Shown piece by piece: positions 52,975-62,400 of a stretch of DNA of 64,000 nt. The notes under the pieces were generated by a model. That model searched no databases and was not told where the DNA came from. It saw nothing but the letters and a program-made list of their open reading frames with translations. The DNA is taken from contig DATJPD010000069.1 in NCBI GenBank assembly GCA_035506575.1, positions 34,153-98,152 on the forward strand, written 5' to 3'. The stretch comes from DATJPD01 sp035506575 (lineage in GTDB: Bacteria; Pseudomonadota; Alphaproteobacteria; CACIAM-22H2). Within the stretch, counting starts at the first letter, position 1, and every line of letters begins with the position of its first letter. A program made the position numbers and the translations under genes.

Positions 52975-55422
52975 ATGTTGATGCTCAAAATATTTTTTCG
53001 AACGCTGCTGCTGGTCGTTCTGCTCGTCGTGGTGGCCGGGGGAGGTGCCCTGGTCGCCTTGTGGCATTTCAGCCGCGGCCTGCCGGACTATCAGCAGCTC
53101 GAGAATTACCAGCCCCCGGTCCTGACCCGGTTTCACGCCGGCGACGGACGCGTGCTGGCCGAGTTCGCGGTCGAGCGCCGCCTGTTTGTCCCGGTCGATG
53201 CGATTCCGAAGCTCGTCATCCACGCCTTCCTCGCGGCCGAGGACAAGAACTTCTACACGCACCCGGGCATCAGCCTCCCGGACATCGCGCGCGCCGGCCT
53301 CACGAACCTGGTGCAGAAGGGCACGGGGGCGGGCCGGCGGCCGATCGGTGCCTCGACCATCACCCAGCAGGTCGCGAAGAACTTCCTGCTCACGAACGAA
53401 GTCTCCTTCTCGCGCAAGATCCGCGAGGCGATCCTCGCCGTTCGGATCGAGAACGCGATGTCGAAGGACCATATTCTCGAGCTGTACCTGAACGAGATCT
53501 ATCTCGGCTCGGGGACGTACGGCGTCGCGGCCGCGGCGCTCAACTACTTCAACAAGTCGCTCGACGAGCTCTCGATCCCCGAGGCGGCGTTCATCGCCGG
53601 CCTGCCCAAGGCGCCCAACAACTACAATCCGCAGCGCTTCCCGCAGGAGGCGAAGGCGCGCCGCGACTACGTGATCGGCCGCATGGAAGAGGACGGCTGG
53701 ATCACGCACGCCGAGGCCGACCAGGCGCGGAACACGCCCTTGGTCACGCGCTCGCGCGGCGACGCGGACATCGCGCGCGCCGACTATTTCGTCGAGGACG
53801 CGCGGCGCGAGATCGTGCAGCACTACGGCGAGAACGCGCTCTACCGCGGCGGCCTGTCGGTGCGCACCACGATCGACTCCCGGCTGCAGGAGATCGCCGA
53901 CCGAGCCTTGCGCGACGGCCTGGTCCTCTACGACCAGCGCCACGGCTGGCGCGGCCCGATCGCCAGGCTCGACGTTTCGCTGACCGATTGGCCGGCGCGG
54001 CTTGCGGTGATCCCCAGGCCCAACGGCTTCCCGCCGAACTGGTACGGGGCGGTCGTCCTCAAGCTGTCGCCGGACACGGCCGAAATCGGCTTTGCCGACG
54101 GCTCGCACGGCACCTTGCCGTTTTCCGAGATGCAATGGGCGCGCAAGCATCTCGAGGACCAGCGCCTCGGGCCGCCCATCCACGAGCCCGGCGATGCGCT
54201 AGCGGTGGGCGACGTGGTCGCCGTGCAGCCGGTTCCGGTGCCGGCCGGCGTCAAGCCCGGTGCCCGCCTGTTCGCGCTGCGCCAGATGCCCGACATCGAC
54301 GGCGCCATCATCGCCCTCGATCCGCATACCGGCCGCGTGCTGGCGATGAGCGGCGGCTGGAGCTACGAGCTCACGCAGTTCAACCGCGCCACGCAGGCGA
54401 TGCGCCAGCCGGGCTCGTCGTTCAAGCCGTTCGTCTACATGGCCGCCCTCGAGAACGGCTTCACGCCGACGAGCCTGATCCTGGATGCGCCGTTCGTCAT
54501 CGACCAGGGGCCGGGGCTCGGCAAATGGAAGCCGGCCAATTTCGAGCGCAACTTCCTGGGGCCGAGCACCCTGCGCGTGGGCGTGGAGAAATCGCGGAAC
54601 CTGATGACCGTGCGCCTCGCCGAGGCCGTCGGCATGGACAAGGTCGTGGCCATGGCCAAGCGCTTCGACGTCGCCGACAATCTGCAGCCGCTGCTGTCGA
54701 CGGCCCTCGGGGCCGCGGACACGACCTTGCTGCGGCTGACGACGGCCTATGCCGAGATCGTCAACGGTGGCCTCAAGATCACGCCGACGCTGATCGACCG
54801 CGTGCAGGACCGCCACGGCAAGACGATCTTCCGCCACGACGACCGCGTCTGCGCGGACTGCCGTGAGCCGTGGACCGACAACGAGCTGCCGCCGACGCTC
54901 CCGGAGAACCGCAACCGCGTCATCGACGCACCCACCGCCTATCAGATGGTGTCCATCCTGCAGGGCGTGGTCGAGCGCGGCACCGGCGCCTCCATTCGAG
55001 AGCTCAACCGCCCGCTCGCCGGCAAGACCGGCACGTCGAACGAGGCCGAGTCCGTGTGGTTCGTCGGCTTCTCGCCCGACCTCGCGGTCGGCGTGTTCGT
55101 GGGCTTCGACCAGCCGCGCACCTTGGGCCCGCGCGAGCAGGGGGCGACGGTCGCGGTGCCGATCTGGAAGGAGTTCATGGCCGACGCGCTCAAGGGCAAG
55201 CCGATCATCCCGTTCCGCGTGCCCTCGGGCATCCGGCTCGTGCGCATCAATCACGACACCGGCAAGCTCGCCCAGGCCGGCGACCGCAACGTGATCTGGG
55301 AGGCGTTCAAGCCGGGAACGGAGACCTCGGCCGGCGGCTCCGTGCTCGACTTCGGATCGCCGGGTACGGGCTCGACGATGCCGGCGCTCATTCCCGCGAC
55401 GGATTCGCCGGGGCTGTACTAG
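52975..55422 (+). CDS. mrcA: Penicillin-binding protein 1A, bifunctional
   Basis: An 815-residue class A PBP making and cross-linking peptidoglycan. A membrane anchor (LKIFFRTLLLVVLLVVVAGGGALVAL) precedes the GT51 glycosyltransferase (EDKNFYTHPG near 90, GASTITQQVAKNFLL, RKIREAILAVRIE) and the transpeptidase with SSFK (Ser481, Lys484), the KSRN motif and KTGTSNEAES (Lys684). An OB-like insert between them is present. Start ATG 52975; a GTG at 52957 would add six residues. prfB, which often follows mrcA in alphaproteobacteria, is not next. Confidence 0.96.
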   Translation: MLMLKIFFRTLLLVVLLVVVAGGGALVALWHFSRGLPDYQQLENYQPPVLTRFHAGDGRVLAEFAVERRLFVPVDAIPKLVIHAFLAAEDKNFYTHPGISLPDIARAGLTNLVQKGTGAGRRPIGASTITQQVAKNFLLTNEVSFSRKIREAILAVRIENAMSKDHILELYLNEIYLGSGTYGVAAAALNYFNKSLDELSIPEAAFIAGLPKAPNNYNPQRFPQEAKARRDYVIGRMEEDGWITHAEADQARNTPLVTRSRGDADIARADYFVEDARREIVQHYGENALYRGGLSVRTTIDSRLQEIADRALRDGLVLYDQRHGWRGPIARLDVSLTDWPARLAVIPRPNGFPPNWYGAVVLKLSPDTAEIGFADGSHGTLPFSEMQWARKHLEDQRLGPPIHEPGDALAVGDVVAVQPVPVPAGVKPGARLFALRQMPDIDGAIIALDPHTGRVLAMSGGWSYELTQFNRATQAMRQPGSSFKPFVYMAALENGFTPTSLILDAPFVIDQGPGLGKWKPANFERNFLGPSTLRVGVEKSRNLMTVRLAEAVGMDKVVAMAKRFDVADNLQPLLSTALGAADTTLLRLTTAYAEIVNGGLKITPTLIDRVQDRHGKTIFRHDDRVCADCREPWTDNELPPTLPENRNRVIDAPTAYQMVSILQGVVERGTGASIRELNRPLAGKTGTSNEAESVWFVGFSPDLAVGVFVGFDQPRTLGPREQGATVAVPIWKEFMADALKGKPIIPFRVPSGIRLVRINHDTGKLAQAGDRNVIWEAFKPGTETSAGGSVLDFGSPGTGSTMPALIPATDSPGLY

Positions 55423-55592
55423 GGCGCCGGTTGCTCGACGCGTTCCCGCTGATCGAGCTGTCTCGTTTTCGGTGAATTAGGACATCGCTGTCACGCGCTT
55501 TGGTGTCAGCGAAGTGCCCAGCAGGCGACATCCACTCGAACTCGGATGTGATAGCATCCACGGACTCACGTCGAACCAGGGTGCTGCACGTG

Positions 55593-56231
55593 ATGCACCG
55601 ACCAATCGCCGCCATTATTCGATGTCGCTCGACCACGGGATGCTTCTCGGCCTCTGTTCTTGCCCATAAAGCCAATCGCTGTCTCTCGTGGGCCGGCGCC
55701 GTGGTGTGCTGTATCGTCTTGTGCATACCGACACAAAGCACGGCTTGCGAGGCCGAATGGAGTGCCTTTGTTCATCAGCCCTCCACCCAAACGTTCAAGG
55801 ATCTGAGGTCAAAGATAGGTGAGTGCAGGTCGAGCAGCTTCCATCCAAGCGACCGTGAGGCCCGTATCCTAGAAGCACTGATCACGGCGAAGGATACGAA
55901 CGCAACAAAAATTGGCTTTTCGTCGGTCGCGTTGTTCGATGGCGGAAACTTGGAAGACATCCTGAAGGCATTAGGCCTCTTGGCAGATTCAGATCCGACA
56001 GAACTCCTGCGAAATCTAAAGGCTGGCCGCATTCCAGACCGAGCGTTAGGAACGCTTCTCTGCTCGCCACCCGGTGTTGCCGATGATGCCGAGGTTCAGG
56101 CACTCTGGTTACAGACGCGCATTCAAAAGTTATCCACTGTAAAGGACCAAGGGCTCAGCAAAGCAAAAAGGGTAGCACGGCGCCAGCTGATGGCTTGCGT
56201 ATCCGAAGTTAAGCGACATGCCAAAGATTGA
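55593..56231 (+). CDS. Hypothetical protein, secreted-like, atypical composition
   Basis: No family recognised. The frame has visibly lower G+C and different codon use than its neighbours. It includes a hydrophobic stretch, SWAGAVVCCIVLCIPTQSTACEAEW, that could be a late signal or membrane segment, followed by a soluble helical part (ILEALITAKDTNATK, EDILKALGLLADSDPTELL). The frame is open from 55500; the ATG at 55593 is one of several possible starts. The 288 bp after it (56232-56519) hold no gene I can support. Confidence 0.5.
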   Translation: MHRPIAAIIRCRSTTGCFSASVLAHKANRCLSWAGAVVCCIVLCIPTQSTACEAEWSAFVHQPSTQTFKDLRSKIGECRSSSFHPSDREARILEALITAKDTNATKIGFSSVALFDGGNLEDILKALGLLADSDPTELLRNLKAGRIPDRALGTLLCSPPGVADDAEVQALWLQTRIQKLSTVKDQGLSKAKRVARRQLMACVSEVKRHAKD

Positions 56232-56519
56232 CGGACACTTGCGTATGTCTCTGACTGGGCACTTCACAGACATCTGGCCGATCATCAAGTTTGGCTGAAG
56301 TTGAGCGACAAGCAGACAGTTGGGCGCAGGTTCGCGCCGGCCAGGTCGTTCGATTACGTCCCAGAATCAAAGCCCCCTGACGAATTTGCCAACTAGGCAT
56401 CTTCGCGCTTGCGCGTCGGTGCGCGCGGCGTAGGGTTCCGAAATTCATCGTGACGGCGCGTGCCTTTTCGGGCCCGCGCCGTTTTCCATTTGTACGGCCG
56501 TCTGGCCGGGGAACCCGAC

Positions 56520-57035
56520 ATGAAAACCTGCAAGGTCTGCGGCGCGCGCAAGCGCGCGTCCGCGTTTATGCCGCGTGCGCTCATCTGCCGGATATGCTTC
56601 AGAGAGCGCGGGCGGAAGAAGATCGCGGACTCGCGGCGATGGATCGAGGAGTTTGCGCGGCGCTGGCGCCGCTCGGCCGGCCGGACCGTCGACGCGGCGA
56701 GGGCCTTTACGGAGGCAAAGAGTCTTCCGCGCCTGAAGCGCGGCGGCCCTCCCAGCTGGCATCATTGGCTGCGCCATGAGGCGATCATGGCGTATGGCGG
56801 CTATCGCTGCGCCTGCTGTGGCGAGGGTGAGCCTATGTTCTTGACCCTCGACCACATCAATGGTGGTGGCTCTTGCCATCGCCGCCGGGTTGGCGCCGGC
56901 GTGGGCATGTTGCAGTGGCTGCGCAAGCGCGGTTATCCGCGAGGCTTCCGCGTTTTATGCTCGAATTGCAATCTGGGCCGCCATGTGAACGGCGGCACAT
57001 GTCCCCACAAGAAGCGGCGGAGGGGCGCTCGCTGA
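56520..57035 (+). CDS. HNH-type nuclease-like protein with zinc-binding cysteines
   Basis: A 171-residue basic protein with CKVCGARK and CRICFRERG in the first 35 residues and, at the C-terminus, YRCACCGEGEPMFLTLDHINGGGSCHRRR... then VLCSNCNLGRHVNGGTCPHKK. The DHINGGG segment plus the two Cys pairs is the HNH/beta-beta-alpha-metal arrangement seen in phage and mobile-element proteins that lack a known partner. A frame open from 56460 is not needed; MKTCKVC is preceded by a weak site. It lies in the atypical stretch after mrcA. Confidence 0.75.
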   Translation: MKTCKVCGARKRASAFMPRALICRICFRERGRKKIADSRRWIEEFARRWRRSAGRTVDAARAFTEAKSLPRLKRGGPPSWHHWLRHEAIMAYGGYRCACCGEGEPMFLTLDHINGGGSCHRRRVGAGVGMLQWLRKRGYPRGFRVLCSNCNLGRHVNGGTCPHKKRRRGAR

Positions 57036-57068
57036 AGTCGTCCTGCCTTGGCGCCGGCCCTCCAGGAC

Positions 57069-57716
57069 TTACGTCGTCTCCGGCAGCGGATGGCCGGGCA
57101 TCAGCTCGTAGGGATGAACCCAGCCCGGGAGCGCTTGGATATCGCCGAGCCACCGCCCGATGTTCGGATAATCGGTCCAGCTGACGCCGAACTCGTCGGC
57201 GAAATAGAGGTAACCGCACATCGAGATGTCGGCGATGCTCGGCCGCTCGCCGACCGCGAAGCGCTGACGGCCAAGATGCTTGTCGAGCACGCCGAATGCG
57301 CCGGTGATGCGGCCGCGCAGGAACTCGGTGACCGGCGTCTCGCCGGTTTTCATGAAGCGCAGCATGAACCGATACGTGCCGGTGTAGCTGGTGAGCTTGT
57401 GGTTGTCGAAAAAGAGCCAGCGCAGAGTTTCGCGCCGCTCGTCCTCGGTCTTCGGCCGGTAGCGGTCGAATTTCCCGCTCAGATAATCCAGGATGACGCC
57501 GGACTGGCTCAGCCGCTTGAGCGCGCCGCCCTCCCGGAATTCGAGCACCGGCGCCTCGCCCATCTCGTTGATCTCGCGATAGGCCGCGGTGTGTGTCTCG
57601 CCGTTGAAATAGTCGACGTGGCGCGGCGCCCAGTCGGCGCCGCACAGGTTCAGCATCAGCGCCGCCTTGAAGCAATGTCCGGACTGCGCAAAACAGTAGA
57701 GCGTGTACTCGGGCAA
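57069..57716 (-). CDS. Glutathione S-transferase family protein
   Basis: A 215-residue GST: N-terminal thioredoxin-like domain (YTLYCFAQSGHCFKAALMLNL, INEMGEAPVLEF, LSQSGVILDYLS), with Ser in SGHCF as a possible thiol-activating residue, and the all-helical C-terminal domain with ERPSIADISMCGYLYFADEFG. GGAGAG precedes the ATG. Class and substrate are not clear. Confidence 0.9.
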   Translation of the reverse strand: MPEYTLYCFAQSGHCFKAALMLNLCGADWAPRHVDYFNGETHTAAYREINEMGEAPVLEFREGGALKRLSQSGVILDYLSGKFDRYRPKTEDERRETLRWLFFDNHKLTSYTGTYRFMLRFMKTGETPVTEFLRGRITGAFGVLDKHLGRQRFAVGERPSIADISMCGYLYFADEFGVSWTDYPNIGRWLGDIQALPGWVHPYELMPGHPLPETT

Positions 57717-57884
57717 GGCATGTCTCTCCGGGATGGCGGAGGAAGCTTAGTCGAGGTGCGGCCGGCACGCGATTCGTGTTCGCGTGAATTCGGCTCAGCC
57801 GTAGGTTGCGAAAATTCTCACGTGGCGGCGGGGCACCGCCCTTGAGTCCGGCCGCGGACTCGCCGGGACTTTACCGGCGCGCGC

Positions 57885-58391
57885 CTAGCGCGACAGGCGC
57901 TCCAGCTTCGAGCGAAGCGCCAGGATCTCGGACGCCAGTCGCCGCTCCTCGATCTCGCTCTGCTGTTCCTGGGCGACCAGCGCGTCCAGCGCTCCTTTGG
58001 CGCTGTACAGCCGGGTTCGCTCGGCGAACATGAACGTCCGCCGCGCCTTCGAGATCTCTTCCTGCAAGTTGCGGCGGAAAATCCGCGTTTTGTTGAGCGC
58101 CCGTTCCTGCTCGGCGAGGCTGCGGCGGAGCTCGGCCGGATCGTCGGAGTCGGAGATCGCGGGGGAGGGCGGGACCGCAGGTACGTCCGGGGCCGGCGGC
58201 TCGACGAGCTGAGGGACCGGATCCTCGACAGGGGCGGCCGTTGCTGCTGCAAGCTCGGCGGGACGTGCTTCCGGGACCGGCGTCACGGACGGCGCCGCGG
58301 GTGGCTGCGGCGGTGCGACCGGCTCAAACAGCAGATCGGGCACCCACGGCTTCGCCGGGCTGGGCTTTCTATCAAGCGGCATCCCACGCAT
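57885..58391 (-). CDS. Hypothetical protein: Pro-rich linker and coiled coil
   Basis: A 168-residue protein with a Pro/Ala/Val-rich first half (VAPPQPPAAPSVTPVPEARPAE...) and a second half that is a charged coiled coil (DDPAELRRSLAEQERALNKTRIFRRNLQEEISKA, EIEERRLASEILALRSKLERLSR). No family recognised; it could be a cytoskeletal or scaffold protein. Start could be ATG 58391 or 58382; neither has a strong ribosome site. Confidence 0.65.
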   Translation of the reverse strand: MRGMPLDRKPSPAKPWVPDLLFEPVAPPQPPAAPSVTPVPEARPAELAAATAAPVEDPVPQLVEPPAPDVPAVPPSPAISDSDDPAELRRSLAEQERALNKTRIFRRNLQEEISKARRTFMFAERTRLYSAKGALDALVAQEQQSEIEERRLASEILALRSKLERLSR

Positions 58392-58599
58392 CTTATCAAA
58401 CCAAAGAGTTAAGAGCGAGCGAGACCGGCGAATCTTCGACCACGGACCTGCCGGGGCTCGAGGGGCGCGGTGGGCAGCCGGCCCGCGATGAAACTTTCAT
58501 GACGTCGCGCAAAGGTCGTGTAACCCACGGTTGCGGACTCGCGGCATTTCTGCCTAAGGTAGAGCAAAGGCCGCAAAGGCCGGCGGGGGACGATCGACG

Positions 58600-59331
58600 A
58601 TGATGCCAGTTCTTTACGAGGCGCCGGTGCCGCTGACGCCCGAGGCGCACGGCACGAAGTCGTTAGGGACGCAGGCCGATTATTTCTTTGCCGCGCAAAC
58701 GAACTCGGTGCCGCTCAACGGGCCCGAGTTCCCGGCGGCAGCACAGCACTATCCGATCGTCTTCACGGCCGGCGCGCCTCTGGCGGCGGTCGCCGTCGTG
58801 GGCCTGAGGCCGAGCGAGAACCTGTTCGTCGACGAGCGCGGGGCCTGGCGAGCGGACACCTATATCCCCGCCTATCTGCGGCGCTATCCCTTCATCTTCA
58901 TCCAGGGGGCGTCGCCGACCCAGTTCGTGCTGGGTGTGGAGGAGAAGTCTCCGCTGGTCGTCGAAGGCCAGCAGCGTCCGTTCTTCGTCGACGGGAAGCC
59001 GACGCCCCTGGTCGACCAGGCGCTGCGCTTCTGTTCGGAATTTCAAAGCCACTACGACGCGACGTCGGAGATGTGCGCGGAGCTCGAACGCCTGGACCTC
59101 CTGGTGAACAACCGGGCCGACGCCGTCCTCGCGGGCGGACAACGCACCGTGCTGAGCGGCTTCCGCATCATCGATGAAAACCGGCTGAACAGCCTGCGCG
59201 ACGAGGACTTTCTCACGTTGCGCCACCGCAAATGGCTGGGATGGATCTATTGCCATCTCGTGAGCCTCGGAAAATGGTCGGTTCTCGGCACGCTCGCCGC
59301 GCAATCTGCGGGTGCGAAGCGGGTCAACTGA
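58600..59331 (+). CDS. SapC family protein
   Basis: A 243-residue protein of the SapC family (PF07277): FPAAAQHYPIVFTAGAPLAAVAVVGLRPSENLFVDERGAWRADTYIPAYLRRYPFIFI, and FRIIDENRLNSLRDEDFLTLRHRKWLGWIYCHLVSLGKWSVL near the end. The family was first noted beside S-layer genes in Campylobacter; its role elsewhere is unknown. It precedes the large TPS exoprotein gene by 83 nt and may be co-expressed with it. Confidence 0.9.
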   Translation: MMPVLYEAPVPLTPEAHGTKSLGTQADYFFAAQTNSVPLNGPEFPAAAQHYPIVFTAGAPLAAVAVVGLRPSENLFVDERGAWRADTYIPAYLRRYPFIFIQGASPTQFVLGVEEKSPLVVEGQQRPFFVDGKPTPLVDQALRFCSEFQSHYDATSEMCAELERLDLLVNNRADAVLAGGQRTVLSGFRIIDENRLNSLRDEDFLTLRHRKWLGWIYCHLVSLGKWSVLGTLAAQSAGAKRVN

Positions 59332-59385
59332 GGAGAAGCACGCCGAAGAGTACAGGAGTGTCACAGACGTAGCGTGGTTTCTGGC

Positions 59386-59410
59386 GCGGCTTCAGGGAGC
59401 CGCTAGGGGG
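59386..59410 (+). promoter_or_regulatory. Leader hairpin before the TPS exoprotein gene
   Basis: GCGGCT (59386-59391) and AGCCGC (59398-59403) pair across six bases and touch the ribosome site TAGGGGG (59404-59410). This could limit translation; no T-run follows. Confidence 0.45.
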
Positions 59411-59414
59411 AGAC

Positions 59415-62400
59415 ATGGCTGTCAGAACCGGACGCAAGCGCGCCGCGTGCGCGCGTAACCGCACGTCAGTTGTCGGGCATGGCGTAGGGGGGCATCACAC
59501 CGGACGGGGGCGCAACGCCGTCAGCCTGGTTCGTCTGCTGAAGAGCGGTCGGCTCCGCGACGGTCTCCTCGCCACGAGCTGTCTCGTTATCGCCTCGGCC
59601 GCACTACCCGCAGCGGTATCCGCGCAGTCGCTCCCGCAAGGCGGGGTGGTGGTCGGCGGCAGCGCCACGATCACCCAGACGAGCCCGACACAGCTCACCA
59701 TCAACCAGTCGACGCTCCGCGCCGTCACGAACTGGAACAGCTTCTCGATCGGCACCGGAAACTCGGTGAAGATCGCTCAGCCCGGCACCAGCTCCGTCTC
59801 GGTGAACCAGGTCGTCGGGCCGAGCGCGTCGGCCATTTTCGGGTCTCTTACCTCCAACGGCCAGGTCGTCGTCGCGAACCCGAACGGCGTCTGGTTCGGT
59901 CCCGGCTCGCATGTCGACGTCGCCGGCCTCGTGGCCACGACGGCCACGATGTCGCCCGCGAGCGTCAGCGGCTTCATGGCGGGCGGCAAGCTCAACTTCG
60001 ACACGGCCGGCAGTCCCACCGCCTCGGTGGTGAACGACGGCACGATCACGATCGGGAGCGCCGGCCTGGCGGCCTTCGTCGCCCCCGGCGTCGCCAACAA
60101 CGGCATCATCCAGGCGCGGCTCGGGAAGGTGCAGCTCGCCTCGGGCAATACGTACACGCTCGATCTCAACGGCGATGGACTCGTGCAACTCGCGGTCTCG
60201 GACAAGGTGCTGCAGCAGGCGATGGGCCCCGACGGCAAGCCGCTCAGTGCTGCCGTCGTCAATTCCGGCCAGATCCTCGCCGATGGCGGCAGCGTCTATC
60301 TCACCGCCAACGTCGCCAAGAACGTCGTCAACAACGTCATCGACATGTCCGGTGTCATCGAGGCGCGCGCGGCCACGGTGGCCGGCGGCGACATCATCCT
60401 GTCCGGGGGCGATGGGGGCCAGGTGGCGGTCAGCGGCACGCTGGATGCCTCGGGTCTCGGTGCGGGCCAGACGGGCGGCACGGTCAAGGTGCTCGGACAG
60501 AACGTGGCCCTCAACGCCGGTGCCAGCATCAACGTCTCGGGCGATGCGGGCGGCGGCACGGCGCTGATCGGCGGCAATTTCCACGGCGCGGGCCCGGAGC
60601 CCAACGCCCAGACGACCTATGTCGATGCGGCGGCGGCCGTCGCCGCCGACGCCGTGACCTACGGCAACGGCGGCAACGTCGCCGTGTGGGCCGACATCTC
60701 CACCGTGTTCAACGGCACGATCACTGCGCGCGGCGGTACCTTCGGCGGCGACGGTGGTTTCGTCGAGACCTCCGGCAAGCAGTTCCTCACGGTCGACACG
60801 GGGTTCGTGAACACGCTGGCGCCGCTCGGCCGGGTCGGCACCTGGCTGCTCGATCCGCAGGACATCACCATCGTAGCCACCGGCGGCACGGCAACGCTTG
60901 GGGACGTCGGAAGCTTCGGGGCCAACCCCGGCGCCAGCGAGCAGATCAACGCGGGGACGATCATGCTCGCGGCCAGCAACGTGGTTCTGCAGGCCACCGA
61001 CAACATCACCTTCGGCGCCCTCATTGCCATGCAGAACAACGGCGTGGGCCTCACCGCCCAGGCCGGCAACAACATCGTGGTCAACGCGGGGACGGGCATC
61101 ACGACGCGCGGCGGCGCGATCACCTTGAGCGCCAACGATCCCGCCAGCGGCGCCCAGACCGGCACCGGATCGATCTCGATCGCGTCCGCCCTCGACGCCA
61201 CGAACGGCAACACGGCGGCCGGCGCTGCCGTGACCCTGACGACGAACAACGGCGGCAGCATCACGTCGAGCGGTTTCATCTCGAGCGGGGCCGGCGCGGT
61301 GGCGATCGCGGGTAACGGCGTGACCCTCGCCGGTGTGACGACCAGCGGCCAGACCATCGGCGTGACGAGCGGCGGCGGCATGGTCTTGAACGGCTTGCTG
61401 AGCACGAACGGCAACGGCGGCCTCGGCGGCGCGATCAATCTCACCGCCGGCGGAAACGTCGGGTTGGGTCTCAACGGCAGCACCCTCCGCACGGCGGGTG
61501 GAACGGTGACGATCGACGCCGGCTCGGTGACGAGCGTGGCCCCCGGGCTCAATAGCCCCGGCATCAGCACCTCGGTCGTGGGCGTCACCGGCGGGGTGAA
61601 CGGCGGTGCCGTGACCATCACGACGACCACGGGCGGCGTCTCGATCGGCGGCACGATCAATACGGAAAGCTCGTTCGGCGGCACGGCCGGCAACGTGACG
61701 ATCGCCGCGGCGGGCGATGTGACGCTGGGCGCCGGGCTGTCCAACCCGACGGCGAACTCGGCGGTGCTGGCGGTCGGCCTTGGCACGTCGGCGGCCGGGC
61801 AGGTGGCCGGGAACGGCGGCAACGTGTCGATCAGCGGCGGCAACATTTCGCTGCTCTCCAGCCTCTCGACCTTCGGCGGCGCGGCGACCGCGGCCGGGTC
61901 GACGAGCAATGGCGGCAACGCCGGCTCGATCACCCTCAACGGCACGGGCGCGGTCACGATCGGCACGGCAGCCACCGGCAACCTGGTCGGCCTGAACTCG
62001 GGCGGCGGCAGCTCGCTGAACGGGGCCGGCGGCAATGCCGGCGCCGTCTCCGTCAGCGGCAACACGATCGCGCTCGACCGCGTCCTGGCCAGCGGCGGCA
62101 ACACGATCTCGGTCGCCGGCGGCGGCAGCAACGGGGCCGCCGGCAACGGCGCCAACGTCACCCTCGCGGCGACGGCCAGCTCGGGCAACGCGATCACGTT
62201 CTACGGCAATGCGGAATCGCCGACGGACACGTCGTCGAACACGGCCACCTCGTTCATCACGGTGAGTGCGCGCAGCGGCCTGCAGGGGAACTCCTCGGCC
62301 ACCAGCATCGACGGGGTGCTCGGCGGCACGGGCGGCAGTGTCACGATCGGCGGGGCGGGCGGCGGCATGCTGGCCGGCTCGGCGATCATCCGGCTGATGA

